From Alphaproteobacteria bacterium (GTDB taxonomy: Bacteria > Pseudomonadota > Alphaproteobacteria > UBA8366 > Aestuariispiraceae): a DNA stretch of 64,000 nt. Made by a program: the position numbers and the translations under genes. The notes under the pieces were generated by a model, which was not told the origin of the DNA, made no database searches, and saw only the letters and a list, made by a program, of their open reading frames with translations. This document shows, in pieces, positions 45,304-56,732 of this stretch. Location: assembly GCA_024743195.1 (NCBI GenBank), contig JANSXE010000003.1, positions 248,001 to 312,000 of the forward strand, given 5' to 3'. Positions within the stretch are counted from its first letter, which is position 1. Each line of letters begins with the position of its first letter.

Positions 45304-47928
45304 TCAACGCGTCTGCTCGGCCAACCGCTCCAGCAGCTCGTCCGTCACGGCGACGGCGTCGCCCAAGGCGCCGAACAGTTTGGCGAAATCGGTCTCGATC
45401 GAGATGTTGAGATCGAAGGGCTGCCCGTCCAGCACGTTGGGATTGGCGCCGAGCAGTTTGACGCCCAGCACCCCGGTCCCGTCGGGCCCGACATCCAGGG
45501 TCGCGGACAATTCGTCGAAATGGAAGTTCTTCAGCGCGTCGACAAGCAGGTCGACCGCCTCGTTGCGGCCGCCGAGATAGGCGGACACCGCCGGGTGATC
45601 GACCTGCAGGCGGCCGGGATCCGCGGCCGCGATGCGCGCCCCGTCGACGACCAGGGCGCCGGTTGCGGACGCGTTCGCGGTCTCCAGCCGCAGCGGGATG
45701 ACGCCGTGAAGCTCCCCCTCGCCGTCGACGCCGTCGACGTCGAGGGCGAGGAAGGCGTCGTCGAGATCGACCGACGAGAGCTCGACCGACCCGGAGAAGC
45801 GGTTGGCCAGAGGGTCGAAGAGCGCGTCCACCAAAGCGATCTCGCCGCCGAGCATGTCGAGGGCGAAACGCTCGATCAGCAGCCGCGCCTGTTCGTCCAG
45901 CGCGAAGACGAGCCGCGTCTGTGCGGCCGGCAGCCCGGCGACGGCGAGCCGCGCCTGCAGGCTCTGGCGCGGTTCGGTGGCGGGCGGCCGCGCGGCGTCG
46001 AAGACGACGGCCCCGCTGAGATCGATGACGCGGGCCAGCCCGGCGGCGAATCCGATACCGTCGAGCGTCACGGTCACGTCTCCTTCCGAGGCCCGGTCGT
46101 CCCCGAGGGTCAGATCGCCCTTGAGGGAGAGAGCGCCGCTCACCTGCCGGAACAGGCCGGTCAGCAGCGGCGAAATGCGCCCGGGCTGGAATCCCTCCGG
46201 CGCGTAGCGGACGGGGTCGGTTTCGAAGCGCAGCGCGCTCGGCCCGTCGACGGGAAGGCGGGCGTCGAACCGGCCCGTCATATGGCCGTCGACCGCGCTC
46301 AACCGTCCGTCGGCTCTCCAGCCGCCGTCCGGGTCCGCGCTCACGCTTGCGTCCAGGCTTGCGGCTCCCAGGATGACGGGGAGGCCGTCGCGGCTGTTCT
46401 CGCCGGCGCGCAGGGAGACGGCGTAGGGGGCTTCCGTCGGTCCCTCGACCCGGGCGTCGAGGTCTGTGAGACGGATTTCCTCCTCGGGCAGCCGCAGGGC
46501 GGCGGCGCGCGCCTCGATGGAGAGCGCGTCATCGACCCAGGTCACGTCCAGGGCAGGTAGGAAGAGATCCACCTCCTCCCCAGCTGGCAGGGTCGCGGCG
46601 AGGTCGCGCGTCGCCAGCGGCGCGAAAAGACGCGTGAGCGCGCCCTCGGCGAACTCAAGCGTCACCGGCGCGCGCGCCGTCAGGACCAAGGGGCGGCGGA
46701 GCCTCAGCCCGGCGCCCAGGCGCAGACGCGGCGCGCGGAGCTGCGCGTCGGCGGCGAGTAAGATCGTCAGGTGCCCGTCGGCGGTGGTGTTCATGGTAGG
46801 TTGAAAATCCAGGGAAACCGGACCGTTCATAAGGTGAACGCTGCGATTCGCGGCGATCTCCCACCCGCCGTCGTGAGCTGCGGTGACTGTCGCGCCGAAT
46901 TCCGCGGGCGCATTGAGGATTATCCCCGCCTGCCGCATCTCTGAAGACGCGATGGCGCCTAGAACCTCAGGCAGCGGCGGCGCGATCCACCGAACCGATG
47001 ACCCTTCGGGCGCGGACAGGGTGAGCGCGCCGTCCGCGGCGGTCAGCGCAAGCGGGGCGTCCGCTAGCGCGATCGGGCCGAGCGCGGAGGTTTCAAGCGA
47101 CAGCCCCGTCGGGGTGAGCGCAAGACGGCCTTCGATCGCCGCGAGCAGCGCGGCCGGCGTCGCCGCGCCGTTGGAAAGCGCCTCCGCCCGACCGGACGCG
47201 TCCAGGGAGAAGACCAGCCTGCCTTCGGCCGCGGAGACGCCCGGCAACGCTCCGGACCAAGCCGCTAGGTCGAGCGCGCCGTCCCCGCGCGCGACGACGC
47301 GCCGTGGGTCCATCGAGACGGCAAGGGCGAGACGGGCCGACCCGGCGGCGTCCGCAAGATCGACAGCAGCCTCGAAGGGAAGCAACGCCTGTTGGTCCGG
47401 CCTGTCGATCGACAGGGCGCCGGTCAGCCGGCGCGGGCCGATCGGCGTTTCGGCGTCGAGCGCGAGATCGCTCAGCGTGATCCGGCGGGGCAGGGGTGGG
47501 GGCGGGCTTGGCGCGCCGCTCTCTCCGGGGACGAGCAGATCGTCCGGCAGGCCGGCGATGCGCGGTCGCCCAGGCGCGGTCAGGTCGATCGCGGCGCGCA
47601 GCCCGTCGATCTCGAGCGTCTCGACCTTCCCCGAGAGCAGGTCCGTCGGATCATAGGTGACGACAAGCCGCGCCGCCCGCGGGCCGTCGTCGGCGCCCGG
47701 GGCGTTGACCCGGAGGTCCGCCAGCACCGAGCGGTCGGTTTCGAGCGCGACGAGGCGGGCGGAGACGTCGAGCCCCAGCAGTTCGCGGGCGATCGTCGGA
47801 AGCGCGAGGGCGGCCGCCTCGAGGCGGAAAATCCAGAGCGCCGCCAGACCCGACCCGCCAAGCGCAAAGGACAGTCCGAGCGTCCAAACGAGAACGGCGC
47901 CGATGCGGGATCGGCGCCGTCTCGTCAG
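45304..47928 (-). CDS. ydbH: YdbH-like AsmA-family intermembrane phospholipid transport protein, atypical start
   Basis: The protein is about 874 residues if translation begins at CTG 47928, close to E. coli YdbH (879). The N terminus would read TRRRRSRIGAVLVWTLGLSF, one anchor helix, then AsmA-type repeats of amphipathic beta strands. The C terminus carries the DUF748/YdbH-like domain (NFHFDELSATLDVGPDGTGV, GVKLLGANPNVLDGQPFDLN). No ATG, GTG or TTG occurs in frame before 47727, and starting there would delete the anchor. It lies 52 bases after coxM and 65 before ynbE. In E. coli YdbH bridges the membranes for phospholipids. Confidence 0.85.
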   Translation of the reverse strand: MTRRRRSRIGAVLVWTLGLSFALGGSGLAALWIFRLEAAALALPTIARELLGLDVSARLVALETDRSVLADLRVNAPGADDGPRAARLVVTYDPTDLLSGKVETLEIDGLRAAIDLTAPGRPRIAGLPDDLLVPGESGAPSPPPPLPRRITLSDLALDAETPIGPRRLTGALSIDRPDQQALLPFEAAVDLADAAGSARLALAVSMDPRRVVARGDGALDLAAWSGALPGVSAAEGRLVFSLDASGRAEALSNGAATPAALLAAIEGRLALTPTGLSLETSALGPIALADAPLALTAADGALTLSAPEGSSVRWIAPPLPEVLGAIASSEMRQAGIILNAPAEFGATVTAAHDGGWEIAANRSVHLMNGPVSLDFQPTMNTTADGHLTILLAADAQLRAPRLRLGAGLRLRRPLVLTARAPVTLEFAEGALTRLFAPLATRDLAATLPAGEEVDLFLPALDVTWVDDALSIEARAAALRLPEEEIRLTDLDARVEGPTEAPYAVSLRAGENSRDGLPVILGAASLDASVSADPDGGWRADGRLSAVDGHMTGRFDARLPVDGPSALRFETDPVRYAPEGFQPGRISPLLTGLFRQVSGALSLKGDLTLGDDRASEGDVTVTLDGIGFAAGLARVIDLSGAVVFDAARPPATEPRQSLQARLAVAGLPAAQTRLVFALDEQARLLIERFALDMLGGEIALVDALFDPLANRFSGSVELSSVDLDDAFLALDVDGVDGEGELHGVIPLRLETANASATGALVVDGARIAAADPGRLQVDHPAVSAYLGGRNEAVDLLVDALKNFHFDELSATLDVGPDGTGVLGVKLLGANPNVLDGQPFDLNISIETDFAKLFGALGDAVAVTDELLERLAEQTR

Positions 47929-47980
47929 TCTGGTGCGCGGATCGGCGATCGTCCGACCCTCCGCTCTCGTCCGCCGCCCG

Positions 47981-48769
47981 TCAGGCGCAGGCGGCGACCG
48001 CGCGCTTCGCCATCACGCCGATCAGGTGCTGGCGATACTCGGCGCTCGCATGGATGTCGCCGTTCAGGCCGTCGACGTCGATGGTCGAGCTGTCGACCGC
48101 GTCCGGCGAGAAGTTGGACGACAGCGCGCTTTCGATGTCCGTCGCCCGGAAGACGCCGTCCTGGCCCGCGCCGGTGACGGCGACGCGCACCTGACCGCCG
48201 GTCTTGGCGACGAAGACCCCGACCAGCGCGTAGCGCGAGGCCGGGTTCTCGAACTTCATGTACTTGCCCGCCTCGGGCTTGGGGAAGCGGATCGCGGTGA
48301 TGATCTCGCCTTCCTCCAGCGCCGTTTCGAACATGCCGGTGAAGTAGTCGTCGGCCGCGATCTCGCGGCTGTTCGTGACGATGGTCGCGTTCAACGCCAG
48401 GCAGGCCGACGGGTAGCAGGCCGTGGGGTCGTTGTTCGCCACCGAGCCGCCGATCGTGCCGCGGTTTCGCACCTGGGCGTCGCCGATATTGCCGGCGAGT
48501 TCGGCCAGGCACCCCGGCACGTCGGGCGAGGCCGCGACGGCCGCATGGGTCGTCATGGCCCCGATCTCGACATGGTCGCCCTTGTCGCGCACGCCGACCA
48601 GATCGGCGACGCCGGAGAGGTCCACCAGATCGCTCGGCGCGGCGAGACGCTGCTTCAGGGTCGGGATCAGCGTCATCCCGCCGGCGACGAGCGTCGCGTC
48701 CTCCCCGGAGCCGAGGGCCGCGACCGCGTCCGCGACCGAGGAGGGCTTGTGATACTGGAAATCATGCAT
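47981..48769 (-). CDS. coxM: Molybdenum hydroxylase FAD subunit (CoxM type, form II)
   Basis: This 262-residue medium subunit binds FAD. MHDFQYHKPSSVADAV and DATLVAGGMTLIPTLKQRL form the first FAD loop, and RNRGTIGGSVANNDPTACYP is the second TIGGxxAxxDP loop. It passes electrons from the 2Fe-2S subunit to the acceptor. Order S-L-M is typical of form II CO dehydrogenase-like operons. Next downstream is the ydbH-like gene rather than a cox accessory. Confidence 0.92.
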   Translation of the reverse strand: MHDFQYHKPSSVADAVAALGSGEDATLVAGGMTLIPTLKQRLAAPSDLVDLSGVADLVGVRDKGDHVEIGAMTTHAAVAASPDVPGCLAELAGNIGDAQVRNRGTIGGSVANNDPTACYPSACLALNATIVTNSREIAADDYFTGMFETALEEGEIITAIRFPKPEAGKYMKFENPASRYALVGVFVAKTGGQVRVAVTGAGQDGVFRATDIESALSSNFSPDAVDSSTIDVDGLNGDIHASAEYRQHLIGVMAKRAVAACA

Positions 48770-48791
48770 GGGATTGTCCTCCTCTGAACCG

Positions 48792-51167
<2,376 letters not shown>

Positions 51168-51317
51168 GTCGTGTCGCCTCCCATAGGTCCCGGTCCCTGA
51201 GTGCGGGGAAGGCCGGGACGGTCCGTTCTCCCGGGCGGCGCGCTCTCTTGCTGCTCTTGAATATGGCGGGCGCGCCTGCCCAATCGCATCACGCGGCGGC
51301 TCGGTCGACGGGGCGGA

Positions 51318-51803
51318 TCACTCCGCCGCCGCGGCCTGGCCGCGCATCGTCTGGGCCGCCTGCTTCACGGCCTTCACGATGTTGTGGTAGCCGGTGCAGC
51401 GGCAGATGTTGCCCTCGAGCCACTCGCGGATCTCGTGATCGCTCGGGTCCGGATTGACGTTGAGCAGGTCGACCGCGCTCATCACCATGCCGGGCGTGCA
51501 GAACCCGCACTGCAGGCCGTGGCAGTCGCGGAAGGCTTCCTGCATCGGGTGCAGCTCCTCGCCGTCAGCGAGGCCTTCGATGGTGACGACGTCGGCGCCC
51601 TCGGCCTGAACGGCGAGCAGCGTGCAGCTCTTGATCGAGCGGCCGTCGACATGCACGACGCAAGCGCCGCACTGGCTCGTGTCGCAGCCGATATGGGTGC
51701 CGGTCAGGTCCAGATTTTCGCGGATGAAGGTGGAGAGCAGGGTGCGCCCCTCCACATCGCCGGAAACCTGTTTGCCGTTGACCGTCATGGTGACGCTGGG
51801 CAT
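51318..51803 (-). CDS. coxS: Molybdenum hydroxylase 2Fe-2S subunit (CoxS type)
   Basis: The protein has 161 residues. The N-terminal plant-ferredoxin cluster is in [21 protein letters not shown], and the second cluster in CGFCTPGM and CRCTGYHN. It carries electrons from molybdenum to FAD. The ATG at 51803 has GGGAGG about ten bases upstream; an upstream GTG-like extension has no family residues. It is the first of the coxS-L-M genes, 194 bases downstream of coxG. Confidence 0.94.
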   Translation of the reverse strand: MPSVTMTVNGKQVSGDVEGRTLLSTFIRENLDLTGTHIGCDTSQCGACVVHVDGRSIKSCTLLAVQAEGADVVTIEGLADGEELHPMQEAFRDCHGLQCGFCTPGMVMSAVDLLNVNPDPSDHEIREWLEGNICRCTGYHNIVKAVKQAAQTMRGQAAAAE

Positions 51804-51922
51804 CTCGCGCGTACCTCCCTGTCGCTGTGCGGGGCGGCCGCGCTGAAAAGGCCCGCCCCGGCCCGTCTTATAGAGGGCGGTTCCCACCCCCGGTTGCCTC
51901 GCAGTTTGGGACCGGCCCGTTA

Positions 51923-51942
51923 GCCGGTCAACCCTAACCGGC
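51923..51942. promoter_or_regulatory. Inverted repeat and possible promoter upstream of coxS
   Basis: GCCGGT (51923-51928) and ACCGGC (51937-51942) are inverted repeats. On the minus strand TTGACC (51926-51931) could be a -35 box, with a poor -10 (CAAACT) 17 bases on. It lies in the 193-base gap between coxG and coxS, so coxS may have its own promoter. Confidence 0.3.
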
Positions 51943-51996
51943 GACGGGTATAGCCGCCGGTCCGTGACGCTTTCGCGACGGCGCGGGGCGCTGCCG

Positions 51997-52824
51997 TCAG
52001 CCGCCGCCCATGCCGGAGAAGATCGCCAGCAGCAGCAGAACGACGATGATGACGATCAGCGTCCAGCTCATGCCGCTGAGACCGCCCTTGCGCGCGCCGC
52101 GGGTCTTGTCGACCGCATCGAGCGCGGCGCGGGTTGGGTTGGGCTCCGCCTCCTTCATGCCGTCGTCGATTTCGGCGGCGCTCCCGTCGGCGCTCCCGTC
52201 GGCGCTCCCGTCGGCGCTCCCGGTCGTTCGGGAGGCCGCGGCGGGCTCGGCTTCGCGCGGGGCGGGCGCGGGCTCGGCCGCGGGTTCCGGAGCCGAGGCG
52301 CCGGCCGCGGCGGAGGGGGCCGCCTCCTCCGCCGCCTTCTCGATCGCGTCCGCGGGCGGCTTCTCGGGCGCGCCGCCGGCGCGCTCCGAGACGATCTCCA
52401 CGAACCGGCTGAAGAAGTCGTTGGCGTACTTCTTGGCGGTCGAATCGATCAGGCGAGCGCCGAGCTGGGCGAGCTTGCCGCCGACATGCGCCTTCACCTC
52501 GTAGCTGAGCACGGTTTCGGCGCCGTCCTCGGCCAAATGAACGTCGGCGGAGCCCTTGGCGAAGCCCGCGGCGCCGCCTTTGCCCTCGCCGACGATGGTG
52601 TAGCTCTCGGGCGCGTTCACATTCTCCAGCGACACCGAGCCGGAGAAGGTCGCCTTCACCGGCCCGACCTTCGCCGTGACCTTGGCGTCGAAGCCGTCGC
52701 CGGCCTCGTTGCGCTCCAGCGTCTCGCAGCCCGGGATCGAGGCCTTCAGCGCCTCGGGGTCGTTCAACGCCTCCCAGACCGTCTCGCGCGGGGCGGGAAT
52801 GCGGTGTTCGCCTTTCATGTCCAT
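51997..52824 (-). CDS. coxG: CoxG-like SRPBCC protein with C-terminal membrane anchor
   Basis: The protein has 275 residues. The N-terminal 150 or so are the CoxG/SRPBCC fold ([61 protein letters not shown]). A linker rich in Ala, Pro, Glu and Ser follows, with repeated GSAD units, and the last residues are a membrane helix ([16 protein letters not shown]). CoxG is thought to tether CO dehydrogenase to the membrane. A GGGAG site precedes the ATG at 52824. It is the first gene of the cox-type block. Confidence 0.88.
   Translation of the reverse strand: MDMKGEHRIPAPRETVWEALNDPEALKASIPGCETLERNEAGDGFDAKVTAKVGPVKATFSGSVSLENVNAPESYTIVGEGKGGAAGFAKGSADVHLAEDGAETVLSYEVKAHVGGKLAQLGARLIDSTAKKYANDFFSRFVEIVSERAGGAPEKPPADAIEKAAEEAAPSAAAGASAPEPAAEPAPAPREAEPAAASRTTGSADGSADGSADGSAAEIDDGMKEAEPNPTRAALDAVDKTRGARKGGLSGMSWTLIVIIVVLLLLAIFSGMGGG
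52177..52224. repeat. Four tandem 12-bp units inside coxG
   Basis: GGCGCTCCCGTC is repeated at 52177, 52189 and 52201, with a diverged fourth copy at 52213. On the coding strand each encodes DGSA, giving the repetitive linker before the membrane helix. It probably arose by slippage. Confidence 0.75.
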
Positions 52825-52983
52825 AGCGGTGGTCTCCCTGCGTGGCCCCCGGCGCGCGTCTGCGGCGCTTCCCGGAACGGCCCGATTCTGGCATGGATGG
52901 ACTGAGGTGCACAGTAAAGACGCCCGGACGGGCTCACAAGCTGTGCGCGCCCGACGGAGTTGAACAGGGGACGCAAAGCGCGG

Positions 52984-53502
52984 ATGTCGGCGCCGGCCAT
53001 TCCATCCACCCTCGACGTCGCGCTCTGGCTGTTCGACCAGAGCCGGCGCGACGACCTCTATCTGCCCGCGCAGAAGCTGCAGCGCCTGCTTTGGCTGCAG
53101 CAGGGAACCTATGCGGCGATGAACCACGGCCGGATGCTCATGCCGGCCACCTTCGTCGCGGACGAGACCGGTCCGATCGAGCCGACGGTCTTCCATCTGT
53201 TCGAGGATTCGCGCCCGCCGATCCCGGCGCGGCCGATCGAGCCGGTGGCGGAGAACCATCTGACCCGCACCTGGCGGCGCTACAGCCACCATTCGCCGGA
53301 CTACCTTACGAAGCGAATCGTGAAGATGCTGTGCTATCGCGAGGCCTGGGCGAAAGGGCCGGGGACGGTCATCCCCTATGAGGCGATCGCGCGCGATTTC
53401 ACCCAATTGCCCGAGCAGCAGGATCTGGTGCGCGTCGGCGACGGCCGCGCGCTCCAGAAGTGGGTGCCGACGGCGAAACCCGCGGTGCGGCGCATCCGCT
53501 GA
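52984..53502 (+). CDS. Panacea-domain (SocA/DUF4065-like) protein
   Basis: The protein has 172 residues. The N-terminal segment STLDVALWLFDQSRRDDLYL, then QKLQRLLWLQQGTYAAM and the GPIEPTVFHLFE stretch, resemble the Panacea domain, known from the proteolytic adaptor and antitoxin SocA. The rest (HHSPDYLTKRIVKMLCYREAWA) is helical. No toxin-like partner sits next to it; the neighbours are coxG (divergent) and mrpG (convergent). Its only likely role is as an adaptor or antitoxin. The ATG at 52984 is preferred over an upstream TTG at 52960. Confidence 0.6.
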   Translation: MSAPAIPSTLDVALWLFDQSRRDDLYLPAQKLQRLLWLQQGTYAAMNHGRMLMPATFVADETGPIEPTVFHLFEDSRPPIPARPIEPVAENHLTRTWRRYSHHSPDYLTKRIVKMLCYREAWAKGPGTVIPYEAIARDFTQLPEQQDLVRVGDGRALQKWVPTAKPAVRRIR

Positions 53503-53521
53503 GCGCCGGCCCGCGCCGCGC

Positions 53522-53953
53522 TTAGCCCCGCTCTCCGTCGCGGCCGCCCGGGCGGTCCGCGGGGGCGATGGCCATCGGCTCCCCGTCCGCGCCGATCGGG
53601 GGGCCGTCGAAGGTCGCCCAGCCCTTGCTCGATCCGGTGGGCGGCAGCTCCGTGCGGCGGCTCATCCGGCGATGCAGGAAGCTCTTGGCGATGAAGTTGG
53701 CCGTGATCGGCGCCGTCAGGAAGAGGAACAGCGTGATCAGCAGCTCGTGCCAGGAGAAATGGCCGCGCTCCCACAGGAAAAAGAGCATCGAGGCGATCAG
53801 CACCCCGCCGATGCCCAGCGTCGTCGCCTTGGTGGGGCCGTGCAGCCGCGTCATCAGGTCCGGCAGTTTGGCCAGGCCGAAGGAGCCGACGATGCCGAAG
53901 AAGCCGGCGCCGACGATCAGGAATGCGATCAGGCCTTCGATCAGCAGGTCCAT
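53522..53953 (-). CDS. mrpG: Monovalent cation/H+ antiporter subunit G
   Basis: The protein has 143 residues. Three membrane helices with the family core IVGSFGLAKLPDLMTRLHGPTKATTLGIGGVLI, then LFLFLTAPITANFIAKSF and a hydrophilic tail, fit MrpG/MnhG. It is the last gene of the six-gene Mrp operon, 46 bases after mrpF. Mrp complexes exchange cytosolic Na+ for protons. Confidence 0.93.
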   Translation of the reverse strand: MDLLIEGLIAFLIVGAGFFGIVGSFGLAKLPDLMTRLHGPTKATTLGIGGVLIASMLFFLWERGHFSWHELLITLFLFLTAPITANFIAKSFLHRRMSRRTELPPTGSSKGWATFDGPPIGADGEPMAIAPADRPGGRDGERG

Positions 53954-53999
53954 GGGGCGGGGGCGCTCCGGTCGCCAGTCGTGGGGGGGAAGGATCGGG

Positions 54000-54269
54000 T
54001 CATTCGATGATGTCGCCGCGCAGGATGAACTTGCAGTAGGCGACGGTCGAGATGAAGCCCACCATGGCGAACAGCAGCGACGCCTCGAAATAGACCGCCG
54101 TGCCTTCGTACATGCCGTACAGGATCAAGAGTGCGATGCCGTTGATCACCATGGTGTCGAGCGCCAGCACGCGGTCCGCGATGCTGGGCCCGACGGTCAG
54201 TCGATAGAGATTGAGGACCAGGGCCGCCGCGAAGCAGGAAAAGCCGATCACAAGCGCGATGTCGATCAT
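54000..54269 (-). CDS. mrpF: Monovalent cation/H+ antiporter subunit F
   Basis: This 89-residue, three-helix protein contains the family segment YRLTVGPSIADRVLALDTMV, followed by LLILYGMYEGTAVYFEASLLFAMVGFIST. The ATG overlaps the mrpE stop (ATGA), so translation is coupled. Small MrpF subunits can carry bile-salt or cation transport roles in other bacteria, but here it fits the operon. Confidence 0.93.
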   Translation of the reverse strand: MIDIALVIGFSCFAAALVLNLYRLTVGPSIADRVLALDTMVINGIALLILYGMYEGTAVYFEASLLFAMVGFISTVAYCKFILRGDIIE

Positions 54270-54766
54270 TCGAAGATCTCCTTCAGCCGGCCTTCGTAGC
54301 GTTGCTTGATCTCGGCGACCACGGCGTCGGGGTCGGGCGCGTCGAGGCAATGGATGAGCAGCGCCCGCCCGTCGCCGGAGACGTCGGCCGAGACCGTGCC
54401 CGGCGTCATGGTGATGGTGCCGGCCAGGACGGTGATCGCCTCGGCGCTGGTCAGCTCCAGCGGCACGGTCACGAAGCGCGTGCGCAGCTTGGCCGACGGC
54501 ACGAACAGGACCAGATAGGCGACGTGGATGTTGGCCCGCACGATGTCCCACAGCACGATCAGGATGTAGGCCGCGATCCGGACCGGGTTGCGCACCGTCG
54601 GCCGGTCCGGCCAGAAGGGGGCGGTGAGGAACGGGACGATCGTCCCCAGGATCAGGCCCATGATCACCGATCCGGCGGAGACGCCGTTCACCAGCATCAG
54701 CCACACGACGGTCAGCGTCGCCGTCAGCAGCGGGTGGGGGAAGAGCTTCTTCAGCAGCAGGGTCAT
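54266..54766 (-). CDS. mrpE: Monovalent cation/H+ antiporter subunit E
   Basis: The protein has 166 residues. Two or three N-terminal helices (LTVVWLMLVNGVSAGSVIMG, IAAYILIVLWDIVRANIHVA) are followed by the cytosolic MrpE domain with LTMTPGTVSADVSGDGRALLIH-like sequence (TITMTPGTVSADV is visible). It is 16 bases after mrpD and overlaps mrpF. Confidence 0.93.
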   Translation of the reverse strand: MTLLLKKLFPHPLLTATLTVVWLMLVNGVSAGSVIMGLILGTIVPFLTAPFWPDRPTVRNPVRIAAYILIVLWDIVRANIHVAYLVLFVPSAKLRTRFVTVPLELTSAEAITVLAGTITMTPGTVSADVSGDGRALLIHCLDAPDPDAVVAEIKQRYEGRLKEIFE

Positions 54767-54782
54767 CGTCGGCGCGCCTCCC

Positions 54783-56342
54783 TCAGCGTCCCGCCAGCGC
54801 GTCGGCGCCGAGCACGGTCGTGATGTAGTCGCTCGGATCGTAGAGCTGCGCGGCCGCGTCCGCGAGATAGCCGGTCACCGGCCCCGCGAAGAGCGTCAGC
54901 CCGACCATTCCCGCCAGCATGAAGCCGACGCAGGACAGCGCGACGCCCGGGGCGGGCCCGAGCGGCCGGGGCGCGGGCGCGTCGTCTTCGTCCCCGCTCA
55001 CCTGTGCGGATTTCCAGAAGACGGTGCTGCCGGCGCGCGCGAACCCGACGATGCAGAGCAGCGAGGTGACCAGCACGACCGTCCAGACCGCCGTCATCGC
55101 GGGCGTGGAGGCTGCGGCCTCCAGCACCAGGAGCTTGCCGATGAAGCCGCTCAGCGGCGGCATGCCCGCCATGCCGATCGCCGCGGCGAAGAAGAGCGCC
55201 GCCAGCAGGCCGGTCTGCATGAAACGCGGGGCCGGCGTGATGGCGTCGCCGACGTCCGGCCGGCGCGCCACGATCAGGTCGGCCAGCAGGAACAGCGCGG
55301 CCGCGGCGAAGGTGGAGTGGATCAGGTAATAGAGCGCCGCCACCGTCGCCTCCGGCGTGAAGAGCGCAATCGCGGTCAGCAGCGTGCCCATGGAGCCGAG
55401 CACCGCGAAGCACACCTGCCGCACCAGCCCCTTGGCGCCGAGCACGCCGACCATGCCGATCGCCAGCGTCGCGAGAGCGGCCGGCAGCAGCCAATCCGCG
55501 GCCAGCCACGCCGCCTCGCCGGCGTCCGCCCCGAAGACGAGCGTGTAGACGCGCAGGATCGCATAGGCGCCGACCTTGGTCATGATCGCGAACAGCGCCG
55601 CCACCGGCCCCGGCGCATTGGCGTAGGCGCCGGGCAGCCAGAAATGGATCGGCGCGGCCGCCGCCTTGACCGCGAAGACGATCAGCAGGAGCACGCCGCC
55701 GGTCTGCAGCAGGGCCTGGTTCTCGGCCGGCATGGCCGCCGCCTTGAGCGCCAGGTCGGCCATGTTGAGCGTGCCCGTCACGCCGTACAGCACGCCGATC
55801 GCGATCAGGAAAAGGGTGGAGCCGGCGAGGTTGATCGCCACATATTGCAGGCCCGCGCGCGTGCGTTTGGCCCCGCCGCCATGCAGCATCAGCCCGTAGG
55901 AGGCGATCAGCAGCACCTCGAAGAAGACGAAGAGGTTGAAGACGTCGCCGGTCAGGAACGCGCCGTTGACGCCCATGAGCTGGAACTGGAACAGCGCATG
56001 GAAATGCCGTCCGCGCGCGTCCCAGCCGCTGGCGATGGCGTAGCCGATCACGCCCAGCGCCAGCACCGCGGTGAGCAAGAGCATCAGCGCGGACAACCGA
56101 TCCAGCACCATGACGATCCCGAACGGGCCGTCCCAGTTGCCGAGCTCGTAATGCTGCACCGGACCGTCCGCCGCCTGGACGACGAGCGCGATCGCGATCG
56201 CCAGCAGCGCCGCGACCCCGGCGACGGAGAAGACGCGGCTCAGCAGCATGTCGTGGCGCATCGCGATGATGATGATCGGCGCCAGCAGCGAGGGCAGGAC
56301 GATCGGCGCGACGATCCAGTGATTGAGCGTCAGATCGATCAT
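54783..56342 (-). CDS. mrpD: Monovalent cation/H+ antiporter subunit D
   Basis: The protein has 519 residues and about 14 helices, and is homologous to complex I antiporter-like subunits (NuoM/N). The conserved helix-5 Glu is in FVFFEVLLIASYGLML and the helix-7 Lys in FAIMTKVGAYAILR, both needed for proton translocation in the family. Its start overlaps the mrpC stop by four bases. Confidence 0.95.
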   Translation of the reverse strand: MIDLTLNHWIVAPIVLPSLLAPIIIIAMRHDMLLSRVFSVAGVAALLAIAIALVVQAADGPVQHYELGNWDGPFGIVMVLDRLSALMLLLTAVLALGVIGYAIASGWDARGRHFHALFQFQLMGVNGAFLTGDVFNLFVFFEVLLIASYGLMLHGGGAKRTRAGLQYVAINLAGSTLFLIAIGVLYGVTGTLNMADLALKAAAMPAENQALLQTGGVLLLIVFAVKAAAAPIHFWLPGAYANAPGPVAALFAIMTKVGAYAILRVYTLVFGADAGEAAWLAADWLLPAALATLAIGMVGVLGAKGLVRQVCFAVLGSMGTLLTAIALFTPEATVAALYYLIHSTFAAAALFLLADLIVARRPDVGDAITPAPRFMQTGLLAALFFAAAIGMAGMPPLSGFIGKLLVLEAAASTPAMTAVWTVVLVTSLLCIVGFARAGSTVFWKSAQVSGDEDDAPAPRPLGPAPGVALSCVGFMLAGMVGLTLFAGPVTGYLADAAAQLYDPSDYITTVLGADALAGR

Positions 56343-56728
56343 CGGCCGGTCCCCGCGCTCTCGCCGAGGCCGTCGCTTTCGCCGGGCTGCCCGCTTTCGG
56401 TGTCGTCGGCCCCGATGTCGACCGCGTCGTCGCCCGATTCCAGATAGGCCCGCAGCGCCAGCACCACGACCACGGCCGTCATGCCGAAAGCGATCACGAT
56501 GGCGGTGAGCACCAGGGCCTGGGGCAGGGGGTCGCTGTAGGCGACGGCGTCCTTGGAGATGACCGGCGGCAGGTTGATCGCGATGCGCCCGGTGGCGAAC
56601 AGGAAGACGTTGACCGCATAGGACAGCATCGCCAACCCGACGATGACGGGGAAGCTGCGCGCGCGGAGCACCAGATAGACCCCGGCCGCCGTCATCGCGC
56701 CCACGCCGCTTGCGACGAGAATCTCCAT
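56339..56728 (-). CDS. mrpC: Monovalent cation/H+ antiporter subunit C
   Basis: This 129-residue NuoK-like subunit has three helices, with LVLRARSFPVIVGLAMLSYAVNVFLFATG and DPLPQALVLTAIVIAFGMTA, the family core. The C terminus adds an acidic Asp/Glu/Gly-rich tail (SGDDAVDIGADDTESGQPG) not needed for the fold. It lies four bases after mrpAB. Confidence 0.93.
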   Translation of the reverse strand: MEILVASGVGAMTAAGVYLVLRARSFPVIVGLAMLSYAVNVFLFATGRIAINLPPVISKDAVAYSDPLPQALVLTAIVIAFGMTAVVVVLALRAYLESGDDAVDIGADDTESGQPGESDGLGESAGTGR

Positions 56729-56732
56729 CCCC

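Noticed and set aside
51997-53406. A 469-residue version of CoxG
   Set aside because: The added N-terminal 194 residues would be antisense to the Panacea-domain gene; the ATG at 52824 has a good ribosome site and begins the SRPBCC fold.
54588-56447. 619-residue plus-strand frame opposite mrpC, mrpD and mrpE
   Set aside because: Arg/Asp/Gln-rich shadow of membrane-protein genes with full family motifs on the other strand.
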